DNA of 43,998 nucleotides from a virus. The translations under genes and the position numbers were made by a program. Shown in pieces: positions 33,158 through 40,130 of the stretch (within the stretch, counting starts at the first letter, position 1; each line of letters opens with the position of its first letter). The notes beneath the pieces were generated by a model. It was not told the DNA's origin, made no database searches, and saw only the letters and a program-made list of their open reading frames with translations. The stretch spans positions 1 to 43,998 of the IMG/VR virus record IMGVR_UViG_3300044796_000042; one strand, 5' to 3'.

Positions 33158-34254
33158 CCCCAGACCAAAAAACCTACGCCGAAGGCATCTATTTCGGCAT
33201 GCCCGAGGAAGAATATCACGCCCTCCCGATGCTCTCCGCATCCGGCATGAAAAACATTCTGATCAGCCCCACCGATTTTTATTACCGTAGTTGGCTTTTT
33301 GCTGAGCGCGAAGATCGCAATGATGAAAGCGAAGCCCTGATCGTGGGTCGCGCCTACCACAAGCGCATCCTTGAGGGCTCAGCCGCATTTGATCGTGACT
33401 ATGTCACCGAATATGACCCGCCGGCGGGATGCCTGAAAACGATTGACGACATGAAGCAAGCTCTGCTCAAGGCGGGATTTACCGGAAAGGCGGCATACAA
33501 AAAGCCTGACTGGATCAGGGATTGCCAGACCTATCTGCCGGCGCAAAAAATCCTCGAGGTGGAGAAGGAAAAATATGAGATGTTCACCAATGGCAGGACT
33601 CAACTTTCCGTTGATCTTGTCGGGCGCATCGAACTCGCCGCCGCGATGATCGAAAAACATCCCGAGCTAAGCAAGTGTTTCACCGGTGGCTATCCCGAGG
33701 TCACGATCATCTGGTTCGAGGATGGCGTCTGGTTCAAGGCACGGATCGATTATCTCAAAGCACGGGCGATGTCCGACCTCAAGACATTCACCAACACGCA
33801 AAATAAGCCCATCGATCTGGCTCTCTACAGCGCAATGGCTGGACAGAAATATCACATCCAAGCCACGCACTACATGAACGCCGGCGACAAGGCGGTGCAG
33901 TTCTGCAAGAGGGCGATGCAGGGAGAGGTCGTGATTTTTGATCGGCGTTACTATCCCGATGAAGCCACTTGTAAAACGGCAAATGTTGCCGTCATGGAGT
34001 TCTGTCAGAAAATGTCTCTGACCGAGCAACATGATTTTTTCTTCGTGTTCCAACAAAAAGGACTCGCACCTCTGGCGCGCGGGAAAAAGTTCGAGCGTGG
34101 GAGCATGTATGCGTGCGGTCAGGTCAGCATCGAGATGGCGGTGGGGTTGTTCAAAAAATACTATGCCATCTATGGCGAGGATGTCTGGGTTGATCCGCAG
34201 GGCATCACCTCGTTCGAGGATGCGAACTTCCCACCGTGGGCGACAGAGATTTAG
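33154..34254 (+). CDS. RecE-like/PD-(D/E)XK exonuclease
   Basis: 366 residues. The N-terminal IYFGMPEEEYHALPMLSASGMK and EALIVGRAYHKRILEG are typical of the DUF3799/RecE-type family. The core has ARIDYL, SDLKTF (Asp-x-Lys) and the Q-x-x-x-Y helix IQATHYMNAG, the expected catalytic and RecB-type motifs. It would resect 5' DNA ends so that the RecT protein, encoded two genes later, can anneal the single strands. Start by ATGA coupling to the small gene. Confidence 0.8.
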   Translation: MTPDQKTYAEGIYFGMPEEEYHALPMLSASGMKNILISPTDFYYRSWLFAEREDRNDESEALIVGRAYHKRILEGSAAFDRDYVTEYDPPAGCLKTIDDMKQALLKAGFTGKAAYKKPDWIRDCQTYLPAQKILEVEKEKYEMFTNGRTQLSVDLVGRIELAAAMIEKHPELSKCFTGGYPEVTIIWFEDGVWFKARIDYLKARAMSDLKTFTNTQNKPIDLALYSAMAGQKYHIQATHYMNAGDKAVQFCKRAMQGEVVIFDRRYYPDEATCKTANVAVMEFCQKMSLTEQHDFFFVFQQKGLAPLARGKKFERGSMYACGQVSIEMAVGLFKKYYAIYGEDVWVDPQGITSFEDANFPPWATEI

Positions 34255-34256
34255 AA

Positions 34257-34287
34257 TTCCCGCGAGGGAACAACCGCCCGATAGGGC
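34257..34287 (+). other. Two small RNA hairpins after the exonuclease gene
   Basis: TTCCC-GCGA-GGGAA (34257-34270) and GCCC-GATA-GGGC (34276-34287) stand side by side between the exonuclease stop and the next gene. The first has a GNRA loop and recurs with compensating stem bases at 36273-36286 after recT. They may control mRNA stability. Confidence 0.5.
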
Positions 34288-34305
34288 ACAACCAAGGAGA
34301 CGACT

Positions 34306-34647
34306 ATGCCGCAAGTGACCATCCCCGACCACGAACATAAAACCCTTCTGGAATCCGCTGCGAAGCTGAAAGAGCTTCTCGCCGGCAAACATCCTGCGAA
34401 CGATGAGCTCAACGCCACCATCGCCACGCAGAAAGAGCAGATCGAGACGCAGCAAAAAACCATCGATGATCTCGATGACAAGGTCGGCGATTTGAAAAAT
34501 GACAACGCCGCGAAGGACAAAGAAATCGAAAACTTTAAGGAAGCCGTCAAGCAATTCGAAGCCGTGCAACTGGAAAAGGACGGCATCGTCGCCGGTCTGG
34601 AAAAGCAGATCACGGAGCTCGAAGAAAAGCTCACCAAAGTCGCCTGA
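34306..34647 (+). CDS. Coiled-coil protein
   Basis: 113 residues, nearly all one coiled coil of charged heptads (TQKEQIETQQKTIDDLDD, KDKEIENFKEAVKQFEAV). No Cys and almost no aromatic residues. Between the exonuclease and recT genes, it may help the recombination proteins or be a scaffold; the family is not recognised. A clear terminator follows. Confidence 0.6.
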   Translation: MPQVTIPDHEHKTLLESAAKLKELLAGKHPANDELNATIATQKEQIETQQKTIDDLDDKVGDLKNDNAAKDKEIENFKEAVKQFEAVQLEKDGIVAGLEKQITELEEKLTKVA

Positions 34648-34654
34648 TCACGAC

Positions 34655-34686
34655 AACCGAGGGGCGTCCTGCTCCTCGGTTTTTTT
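34655..34686 (+). terminator. Rho-independent terminator
   Basis: AACCGAGG (34655-34662) and CCTCGGTT (34674-34681) form a perfect stem, followed by T (34682-34686). It ends the exonuclease/coiled-coil transcript eight bases after the stop codon. The recT-like gene further on has its own promoter. Confidence 0.85.
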
Positions 34687-34712
34687 CTCTCTCCAGCATA
34701 AGGAATCCGCAA

Positions 34713-35168
34713 ATGACCGCCTACGAGATACGCGCAATTCTGGTGTGCATAGTGATAATTGCGATCTGTTTTTACATCGCGGCAAAGCCTGAAAAACCAG
34801 CACGCCGCAAACGTATTCACGGGCGCCGTCAGCTCCTCATCGCCGAGCTGCTGCCCCATAAATATCTCGACCACTATGAACTTTCGCGGCGCACCGGCAT
34901 CCCGTTCAAAGATGTCAGCAAGCTGATGGCGACAGCGTTCAAGGCTGGCGATCCAGTGGAGCGGATCAAGAAGCAGGTCATCGTGCCGGAATCCGCCGGG
35001 CTCCTGAAAAATCACGAGACCGTATGGTGCTATCGGATCAAACGCACCCAGACCGCGCTCGGTATGGTGTCGCCGAATGTCACCATGAACAAGCTCGAGG
35101 AGCAGATCGAAACCAAGCATCGCAGTTTTTGGGAGGGCATGCCGGAAGAACAGAGAATATCCGCCTAA
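34713..35168 (+). CDS. Membrane-anchored helix-turn-helix-like protein
   Basis: 151 residues. One N-terminal membrane segment (AILVCIVIIAICFYIAA, residues about 8-24) is followed by a basic stretch (KPARRKRIHGRR) and a winged-helix-like part (HYELSRRTGIPFKDVSKLMATAFKAG, about 54-79), with a polar C-terminus. A DNA-binding domain tethered to the membrane is unusual in a phage and could hold DNA at the membrane. No family recognised; the HTH assignment is by pattern. Confidence 0.55.
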   Translation: MTAYEIRAILVCIVIIAICFYIAAKPEKPARRKRIHGRRQLLIAELLPHKYLDHYELSRRTGIPFKDVSKLMATAFKAGDPVERIKKQVIVPESAGLLKNHETVWCYRIKRTQTALGMVSPNVTMNKLEEQIETKHRSFWEGMPEEQRISA

Positions 35169-35173
35169 GTTAG

Positions 35174-35202
35174 TTGCATTTGAAACCCGTTTGAATTAGA
35201 AC
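35174..35202 (+). promoter_or_regulatory. Promoter candidate for the recT-like gene
   Basis: TTGCAT (35174-35179), 17 bases, TAGAAC (35197-35202), followed by a ribosome site before 35231. The same pattern occurs at 32917-32945. It lies just behind the stop of the membrane-HTH gene and after the terminator at 34655. Confidence 0.5.
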
Positions 35203-35230
35203 GGTAACCCACCCGCAAAGGAGAATCATT

Positions 35231-36265
35231 ATGACCGACAAGAGCAACACCGCAGAACAGACAGTTATCCCACCGACAGCAGACCCCGCCGCCCCGCCAG
35301 CCGCCAGCGAAAAGAAAGAACTTGCCGCGATGACATCAGGCGGCTCGATTGCTGCCATCGTGCCACGCGACCACGTTGAAGCTTTCCGCTTCGCCGAAGG
35401 TTTCATCCATGCCGGCATGATCCCCGCCTCCTACATGGTCAAGCGCAACGCGCAGGGCAAGGAGGTCAAGGAATGGGAGGACGGTGTGGTCGATGAGAAG
35501 GCGACGAAGTCCCGCATCGCCATCGGCATCATGAAGGGCATGGAGATCGGGTTGCCGCCGGTGACTGCGCTCAGCACGATCTGCGTGATCAATAATCGAC
35601 CATGCCTCTGGGGTGATGGAGCCGTTGCACTGGTGTCGAGGAGCGGCAAGCTGGAATATATCAAGGACAGCAGCACTGGCGACTGGAACAAGGGCGACTA
35701 TGTCCACACCGTCACGGTGAAGCGCAAGGACAGCACCGAAGAAATCACGCGCTCATTCGGCTTTGCTGATGCGAAAGCTGCATCCCTGATCGGCAAAAAA
35801 GGCCCGTGGTCGGCTGGATACGGCCCGCGCATGTGCTTCAACCGCGCCCGTGCGTGGGCTCTCCGTGATGCGTTCTCGGATGTCCTGCTCGGCATCGGCA
35901 TCGCTGAGGAAGTGCGTGACATCCCGCCAGAGGGAACACCGGAGACGCGCACTGACATCTCGAGCCTCGATGATGCGCCGGCGCAGATCGCCGCGCCCAC
36001 CGCCGATCCTCAGCCGCAGGATGAACTCGACAAGCTTCTCGATGGCGATAAAAGTGCGCCGCAGCGCGATGAGATCGATCCCGACTGGCAGTCTGTCATT
36101 GACCAGCTGAAACCTGCGCTCAAAAGTTGCGAGAACATGGCGCAGTTTCAGCTTTTCTGGGTGGACAACACCAAGGTGATCACCAGCTTCGACAGAGCAC
36201 CAGACAACGTCAAGGCGTTGTGGAAGCAACTCACCGATGAGCAAAAGGCGAAGTTCAAGAAGTAA
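35231..36265 (+). CDS. RecT-family single-strand annealing protein
   Basis: 344 residues. The core (about 50-225) has the RecT pattern: FAEGFIHAGMIPASYM, RIAIGIMKGMEIGLPPVTAL, CVINNRPCLWGDGAVALV and WSAGYGPRMCFNRARAWALR. The N-terminus is Thr/Ala/Pro-rich and the C-terminus (about 240-290) acidic and flexible. It anneals single strands made by the RecE-like exonuclease, for recombination and genome circularisation. Confidence 0.85.
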   Translation: MTDKSNTAEQTVIPPTADPAAPPAASEKKELAAMTSGGSIAAIVPRDHVEAFRFAEGFIHAGMIPASYMVKRNAQGKEVKEWEDGVVDEKATKSRIAIGIMKGMEIGLPPVTALSTICVINNRPCLWGDGAVALVSRSGKLEYIKDSSTGDWNKGDYVHTVTVKRKDSTEEITRSFGFADAKAASLIGKKGPWSAGYGPRMCFNRARAWALRDAFSDVLLGIGIAEEVRDIPPEGTPETRTDISSLDDAPAQIAAPTADPQPQDELDKLLDGDKSAPQRDEIDPDWQSVIDQLKPALKSCENMAQFQLFWVDNTKVITSFDRAPDNVKALWKQLTDEQKAKFKK

Positions 36266-36272
36266 TTCAACA

Positions 36273-36286
36273 ATCCCGCGAGGGAT
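36273..36286 (+). other. GNRA-loop hairpin after recT, homologous to 34257-34270
   Basis: ATCCC-GCGA-GGGAT. Compared with TTCCC-GCGA-GGGAA after the exonuclease gene, the outer base pair is exchanged on both sides, keeping the stem. It lies eight bases downstream of the stop codon and just before the tRNA-like RNA. Confidence 0.5.
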
Positions 36287-36288
36287 AA

Positions 36289-36406
36289 TTCAGTGTCAGC
36301 CTAGAGGTCTAGGGCGGCACCGTGTGTTTGCAGGGGTAAACCGGCGTAATGGTCGGAGCGTGTCACGGCACGAAAGCCCTTCGTAGGTTCGAATCCTACC
36401 ACTGAA
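36289..36406 (+). ncRNA. tRNA-like RNA with oversized central region
   Basis: The ends look like a tRNA: acceptor arms TTCAGTG (36289-36295) and CACTGAA (36400-36406) pair over seven bases (nine with flanks), and a perfect T arm is visible, stem GTAGG/CCTAC with loop TTCGAAT (36383-36399). A D-arm-like hairpin AGCCTAG/CTAGGGC follows the 5' arm. But 118 bases is too long, and I find no normal anticodon arm; the middle offers CCGTG/CACGG, GTTT/AAAC and CGTG/CACG stems. No CCA is encoded. It could be an interrupted tRNA or a tRNA mimic. Confidence 0.6.
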
Positions 36407-36430
36407 TTTTTAACCAAAAGGAGTCTTAAA

Positions 36431-36613
36431 ATGTCAGCAGAAAACAATGATCATAAAGTCGCGTTAGCGATCAGCGTGCCGGTGTGCCTCATGGTGGTTG
36501 TCGTCGTTACGCTTTATTTTTTCGATGCACAGACGCGATATAATCTGGTCGAAAAATGCGTGCGCGATACCGGCATGACATCCACCTGCTTACTTTTGGA
36601 AAAGGGAGAATAA
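36431..36613 (+). CDS. Small membrane protein, unknown
   Basis: 60 residues with one membrane segment (ALAISVPVCLMVVVVVTLYFF, about 11-31) and a Cys pair in the C-terminal part (EKCVRDTGMTSTCLL). AAAGGAG lies upstream of the ATG. It follows the tRNA-like RNA. No family recognised. Confidence 0.55.
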   Translation: MSAENNDHKVALAISVPVCLMVVVVVTLYFFDAQTRYNLVEKCVRDTGMTSTCLLLEKGE

Positions 36614-36615
36614 CC

Positions 36616-36822
36616 ATGCTCGGATCAGTCTGCAAAAAGTTGCGCCGTCTGGCGCGGGAAGCCACCAAGGGAAAGCTGGATCGGCAACTCATGCACCACA
36701 GAACGATCAGGGGCACCGCGATCAACAATCCAGCCACGACTCGCGGTGTTTATCGGTACCTGAAAAACAACATCCACGCCGTGCGCGTGCAGGTGAAAGG
36801 CGGCAACCATGTCGCCAGCTGA
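36616..36822 (+). CDS. Small basic protein, unknown
   Basis: 68 residues from ATG 36616 (GGGAGA upstream). Strongly basic (CKKLRRLAREATKGKLDRQL), ending in a beta-strand pair (NIHAVRVQVKGG). It could bind DNA. It overlaps the GapR-like gene by 14 bases. Confidence 0.55.
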   Translation: MLGSVCKKLRRLAREATKGKLDRQLMHHRTIRGTAINNPATTRGVYRYLKNNIHAVRVQVKGGNHVAS

Positions 36823-37087
36823 TGAAACCGCCGGCGGTGCCGGTCATAATAGCGGAGTCTCTGGTGATCGGCTGAGATCGATCATCAAGCGCATCGAGAA
36901 GCTCGAGGAGGACAAGGCTGGCGTCAGCGATGACATCAAGGAAGTCTATGCCGAAGCGAAGGGCACGGGCTTCGATGTCACCATCATCCGCCAGATAGTG
37001 AAACTCCGAAAGATTGAGATCGAGAAACGCCGCGAAAAAAGTGAGCTGCTTGATCTCTATATGTCCGCCATCGGCATGGAGGTCTGA
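36809..37087 (+). CDS. gapR: GapR/DUF2312-family nucleoid protein
   Basis: 92 residues. The sequence RLRSIIKRIEKLEEDK, SDDIKEVYAEAKGTGFDV and IIRQIVKLRKIEIEKRREKSE is the DUF2312 signature. GapR in alphaproteobacteria clamps overtwisted DNA ahead of replication forks and RNA polymerase; phages of this class often carry a copy. The N-terminal GAGHNSGV is also a common phage variant. It is a strong hint of an alphaproteobacterial host. Confidence 0.85.
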   Translation: MSPADETAGGAGHNSGVSGDRLRSIIKRIEKLEEDKAGVSDDIKEVYAEAKGTGFDVTIIRQIVKLRKIEIEKRREKSELLDLYMSAIGMEV

Positions 37088-37089
37088 CG

Positions 37090-37437
37090 ATGTGCCATTG
37101 CACCCCAGAAATGCGAACGATCAACTGTGGAAGCGATGCGTGCAAAGAAATCGCCGCGCTCAAGGCGGAGATGCCAAGCTTTTTGAAACGTCCACAACAG
37201 GAGACTGCCGTGACCCATACCGAAAAACCTGCCGCCGAAGAACCAGCGAAGCTGCCGGTCGAAGAAAATCCGGCGTCGGTGAAGGATCCTTCGATCGAAG
37301 AATTGAAGGCTGCCATAGCCCATCTCCGTAAATGCCAGACCGATTTGACCGAGCAGACGAAGGCGAAGCAATCGGAGATGTCGGGCAAGATCACGGCTCT
37401 CAAAAAAGCCCTGCATAAAAAGATCGGAGACCTCTGA
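37090..37437 (+). CDS. Small Cys-rich-start protein with helical tail
   Basis: 115 residues. The start MCHCTPEMRTINCGSDAC carries four Cys and one His, the opening of a family of small phage proteins that I know only as hypothetical. Then a Pro/Glu linker and a coiled-coil end (CQTDLTEQTKAKQSEMSGKI). The stop overlaps the next start. Its function is unknown. Confidence 0.6.
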   Translation: MCHCTPEMRTINCGSDACKEIAALKAEMPSFLKRPQQETAVTHTEKPAAEEPAKLPVEENPASVKDPSIEELKAAIAHLRKCQTDLTEQTKAKQSEMSGKITALKKALHKKIGDL

Positions 37438-37592
37438 TGGCAAAGTTCAAGGTAACGGTCAACGTCACCTATCAGAAAGAAATCACAGTCTTTGCCAACG
37501 ATGAAGCCGAGGCAAAGGAAAAAGCCACCGACATCGTCAAGGAGTGGAGCAATGTCCACGATGTCGAAGCCGTGGATGCGGAGGAGCAATGA
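37437..37592 (+). CDS. Small beta/alpha protein, unknown
   Basis: 51 residues (MAKFKVTVNVTYQKEITVFA, then NDEAEAKEKATDIVKEWS). The ATG shares one base with the previous stop and the stop overlaps the next ATG. The two-strand plus helix pattern resembles small DpnD/PcfM-like proteins, but I cannot confirm this. Confidence 0.55.
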   Translation: MAKFKVTVNVTYQKEITVFANDEAEAKEKATDIVKEWSNVHDVEAVDAEEQ

Positions 37593-37777
37593 CCGAGGCT
37601 GAGCGCAAAGAGATCGCGCTCAAGGCGCGGGAAGCACGCAACGATGGCGACTTCGTTGAAGCCGCGCTCCTCTGGGGTCATCTCAGCCAACACGAGACGA
37701 TCCCGCAATATCAAGCCTACGCCGCCGAACAAGCGAAGCGGTGCCAACAGATGTGCTGGGAGCGCAACGGTCAATGA
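37589..37777 (+). CDS. Small helical protein, unknown
   Basis: 62 residues from the ATG overlapping the previous stop; two helices with TPR-like character (EAALLWGHLSQHETIPQYQAYA). The stop overlaps the start of the membrane protein. No function. Confidence 0.55.
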   Translation: MTEAERKEIALKAREARNDGDFVEAALLWGHLSQHETIPQYQAYAAEQAKRCQQMCWERNGQ

Positions 37778-37938
37778 TGAAACTTTTCACGACATGGGAC
37801 GGTTTAATAGTGATCTCAGATTTAATCGTCCTGCTCGGTATGCTTTGCGGAATCATACCAAAATGGATCATCTATATTTGGGCTGTTTTAGGACTCGTGA
37901 TGAGCATCATTGTCAACCTTGAAAAGATTTACCCATGA
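37774..37938 (+). CDS. Two-span membrane protein, unknown
   Basis: 54 residues with two hydrophobic helices (LIVISDLIVLLGMLCGIIP and IIYIWAVLGLVMSIIVNL). Coupled by overlaps to both neighbours. A holin-like size, but placed in the early block far from the lysis genes. Confidence 0.55.
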   Translation: MMKLFTTWDGLIVISDLIVLLGMLCGIIPKWIIYIWAVLGLVMSIIVNLEKIYP

Positions 37939-38261
37939 GCTGTGTCATCATCGAGAGCCCGTATGCCGGCGAAATCGAGCGCAACGTCACCTATGCGCGA
38001 CGGGCGATGCGTGACGCGCTGCGCCGCGGAGAATTCCCCATCGCCTCCCACCTTCTTTACACGCAACCCGGCATCTTGAAAGACGATGATCCAGCAGAAC
38101 GCAAGGCTGGCATCGAGGCAGGTTTCGCGTGGTGGGACAAAGCCGACATGATCGTGTTTTATCTCGACTACGGTGCCAGCAACGGCATGGTCGATGCGCT
38201 GACGAGGGCAAAGGCTTTGAATATGCCGGTTGACTATCGCAATATCGGAGAGAACCCATGA
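37935..38261 (+). CDS. DUF7768-type protein (deoxyribosyltransferase-like fold)
   Basis: 108 residues. The pattern VIIESPYAGEIERNVTYARR, PIASHLLYTQPGIL, GIEAGFAWWDKADMIVFYLD and GMVDALTRAKALNMPVDYR is highly conserved in phage proteins now grouped as DUF7768, related to nucleoside 2-deoxyribosyltransferase folds. A nucleotide-related role is likely but unproven. It overlaps the ATPase gene. Confidence 0.75.
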   Translation: MSCVIIESPYAGEIERNVTYARRAMRDALRRGEFPIASHLLYTQPGILKDDDPAERKAGIEAGFAWWDKADMIVFYLDYGASNGMVDALTRAKALNMPVDYRNIGENP

Positions 38262-38995
38262 GCGAGATCGCCTGGTCGCCCCAACAGGAGGGCGCAATCA
38301 AAGCCGCGAAAGAATGGCTCAAGGAAAAGAACGGAGCGCAGGTATTCCGCATTTTCGGTTACGCCGGCACCGGCAAAACAACTCTCGCCAAGGAGATCGC
38401 TGAGGCGGTTAAAAACGTGCTCTATGGTGCCTTCACGGGCAAAGCCGCCAGCGTGATGCGCCGCAAAGGTTGCAGCCACGCCAGCACCATCCATTCGATG
38501 ATTTATTCGATCGATGAGGAGAACGCCAACGGTCAGCCCACCTTTGTCCTCAACGAGGAAAGCGATGTCTGCGACTCTGACCTCGTAATTTTGGATGAGT
38601 GCTCGATGATCGATGAGACCATCGGCATATTCAACGGGAGCCTCTGGGAAGTCGATAGTATGAACCCGCCGAAGAAAAAACGGCGGAGCAAATATGTTGA
38701 ACCAGGCATCCATCTCCAGTTGCACAGCATCGATGACGACACCCGTGTAAAGCACAAGGATGTGCGGGTGCTGCAACAGTTTTTCCACGGCACCGAAAAG
38801 GAGCTTGACTGGATGGCGAAGCGCGGCACGCAGGAATTCACCTACGGATATGCGCTGACCTGCCATAAATCTCAGGGTTCGCAATGGAATAGCGTGATGG
38901 TGTTCGATGAGGCCGGCGCGTTCGGAGAGGATGCACGTCGCTGGAGATACACGGCGGTCACGCGCGCGGCGGAAAAACTGACTATGGTGGTGTGA
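38258..38995 (+). CDS. RecD/Dda-like helicase with apparent internal deletion
   Basis: 245 residues. Walker A GYAGTGKTT (34-42), GKAASVMRRKG with HSMIY (Ia region), Walker B VILDECSMID (about 110-119), TCHKSQGSQW (motif V) and YTAVTRA (motif VI) are all present. In related phage helicases, 400-450 residues long, the region after DECSMI should hold the QLPPV motif III and a motif IV region before the conserved L-x-NGSLWEV strand. Here DETIG runs straight into IFNGSLWEV, so about 150-200 residues appear lost in frame near base 38620. Catalysis is doubtful. Confidence 0.75.
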   Translation: MSEIAWSPQQEGAIKAAKEWLKEKNGAQVFRIFGYAGTGKTTLAKEIAEAVKNVLYGAFTGKAASVMRRKGCSHASTIHSMIYSIDEENANGQPTFVLNEESDVCDSDLVILDECSMIDETIGIFNGSLWEVDSMNPPKKKRRSKYVEPGIHLQLHSIDDDTRVKHKDVRVLQQFFHGTEKELDWMAKRGTQEFTYGYALTCHKSQGSQWNSVMVFDEAGAFGEDARRWRYTAVTRAAEKLTMVV

Positions 38996-39198
38996 TGAAA
39001 AAAAGGAAAACCCCCTACAAGCTCGATGATCGCCTGACCTTCGGACAATATCGTGACCGGACGATCAGATCGATCATCCAGACCGAGGTGAAATATATTC
39101 ACTGGCTCTGGGCGCACGAAGCTGAATTCGAAAAGGAAGTATGGGACGAAGTCAAAAAGCAGGAAGCAGCTGAGCGCGGCGATAAACCGAATGGGTAA
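38995..39198 (+). CDS. ExoX C-terminal-like small protein
   Basis: 67 residues from the ATG sharing one base with the helicase stop. LTFGQYRDRTIRSIIQTE followed by YIHWLWAHE resembles the small C-terminal domain of exonuclease X-like and DUF3820-like proteins (F-G-K-Y-x-G-x-T). It is probably a DNA-binding helper. It overlaps the methyltransferase gene by eight bases. Confidence 0.6.
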   Translation: MKKRKTPYKLDDRLTFGQYRDRTIRSIIQTEVKYIHWLWAHEAEFEKEVWDEVKKQEAAERGDKPNG

Positions 39199-39715
39199 GC
39201 GCAGCAACTTCGAACGCAACCCCCGCGATTATTACACGACACCGCAGGAGGCGGTTTTTCCGCTTCTCGCGCATCTGCCGCGCCGCGCTCAGTTTATTGA
39301 GCCATGCGCCGGCGATGGGAGGCTGGTGCGGCATCTGACAAAACAGGGTCATTCCTGCGTTTATGCGTGCGACATCGAGCCCCAGCCCAGTGACGGAGTC
39401 CTGATCCACCGGCGCGATGTGCTTTTTTTCGATAACCAGTTTTTGCCGTCGACCGATTACATCATCACCAATCCGCCGTGGAGTCGGGAGATGCTGCACC
39501 CCATGATCGAGAAATTTCGCATGCACGCCCAGACATGGCTCCTGTTCGATGCCGGGTTCATGCACAACAAAGAATCCAAGCCCTTCCTGCGCTATTGCAG
39601 GAGGATCGTGTCCGTGGGGAGGGTTTCATGGATGGGGAATGGCATCAGCAGCATGGATGACTGTTGCTGGTACGAGTTCATCGCCAAGGAAACCACAACG
39701 CAGTTCATCATGTGA
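39191..39715 (+). CDS. Orphan adenine-N6 DNA methyltransferase
   Basis: 174 residues. Motif I FIEPCAGDGRLVRHL and motif IV TNPPW (about residue 95) are those of SAM-dependent N6-adenine methyltransferases; DYYTTPQEAVFPLLAHL at the N-terminus is also typical of phage Dam-like enzymes. No restriction partner lies next to it, so it would protect phage DNA from host nucleases or regulate it. It is small but has both catalytic motifs. Confidence 0.8.
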   Translation: MGKRSNFERNPRDYYTTPQEAVFPLLAHLPRRAQFIEPCAGDGRLVRHLTKQGHSCVYACDIEPQPSDGVLIHRRDVLFFDNQFLPSTDYIITNPPWSREMLHPMIEKFRMHAQTWLLFDAGFMHNKESKPFLRYCRRIVSVGRVSWMGNGISSMDDCCWYEFIAKETTTQFIM

Positions 39716-39722
39716 GGTCAAC

Positions 39723-40064
39723 ATGCCGGTTTTAGAATTCAGCCCGAGATTCGTGCCCCTGATCATTTCGGGGCAGAAACGTCAGACCGTGCGCCGCACG
39801 CTGAAATGCGCCCCTGGCGATGCGCTCCAGCTGATGGAAGCCGACACTACCAGGCGTCTGGTCGATCCTGACCCCATTTGCACCGCCGTCCACGGGGTCA
39901 AATTTGCCTCAACAGGCATTTTTATGGATGGGGAGCCTATCAACCCCTCAACTCACACATATTTCGCACGGGCAAGCGGTTTTACCGACCTGCACGAGAT
40001 GCTGGACTGGTATTTCGTGCTCTATGGGCGCGGAGACTTCGTCGGATTCTTAACGAAATGGTAA
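39723..40064 (+). CDS. ASCH-like phage protein
   Basis: 113 residues from the ATG at 39723 (AGGTC upstream). FSPRFVPLIISGQKRQTVRR, GDALQLMEADTTRRLVDP and a late FTDLHEMLDWYFVLYG are the pattern of small phage ASCH-like (PUA-related) proteins, possibly RNA-binding. It is the last rightward gene before the convergent hairpin. Confidence 0.65.
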   Translation: MPVLEFSPRFVPLIISGQKRQTVRRTLKCAPGDALQLMEADTTRRLVDPDPICTAVHGVKFASTGIFMDGEPINPSTHTYFARASGFTDLHEMLDWYFVLYGRGDFVGFLTKW

Positions 40065-40096
40065 ACCGCGCCCGACTGGACGATGGTCGGGCGCGG
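40065..40096. terminator. Bidirectional terminator candidate at the convergent junction
   Basis: CCGCGCCCGAC (40065-40075) pairs with GTCGGGCGCGG (40086-40096), a perfect 11-bp stem with a 10-base loop. It starts just after the stop of the ASCH-like gene and faces the end of the endolysin gene. Only a short T-run (TTTA) follows on the minus strand. Confidence 0.6.
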
Positions 40097-40130
40097 CTAC
40101 CGGCGGCGCGAGGATGAGCCCCGTCGCCGA

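Noticed and set aside
33667-34569. Minus-strand frame opposite the exonuclease gene
   Set aside because: Leu/Phe/Arg-rich shadow with no ribosome site; the plus strand encodes a RecE-like protein.
36289-36406. Plain tRNA gene
   Set aside because: Length of 118 bases and lack of a proper anticodon arm; only the ends are tRNA-like.
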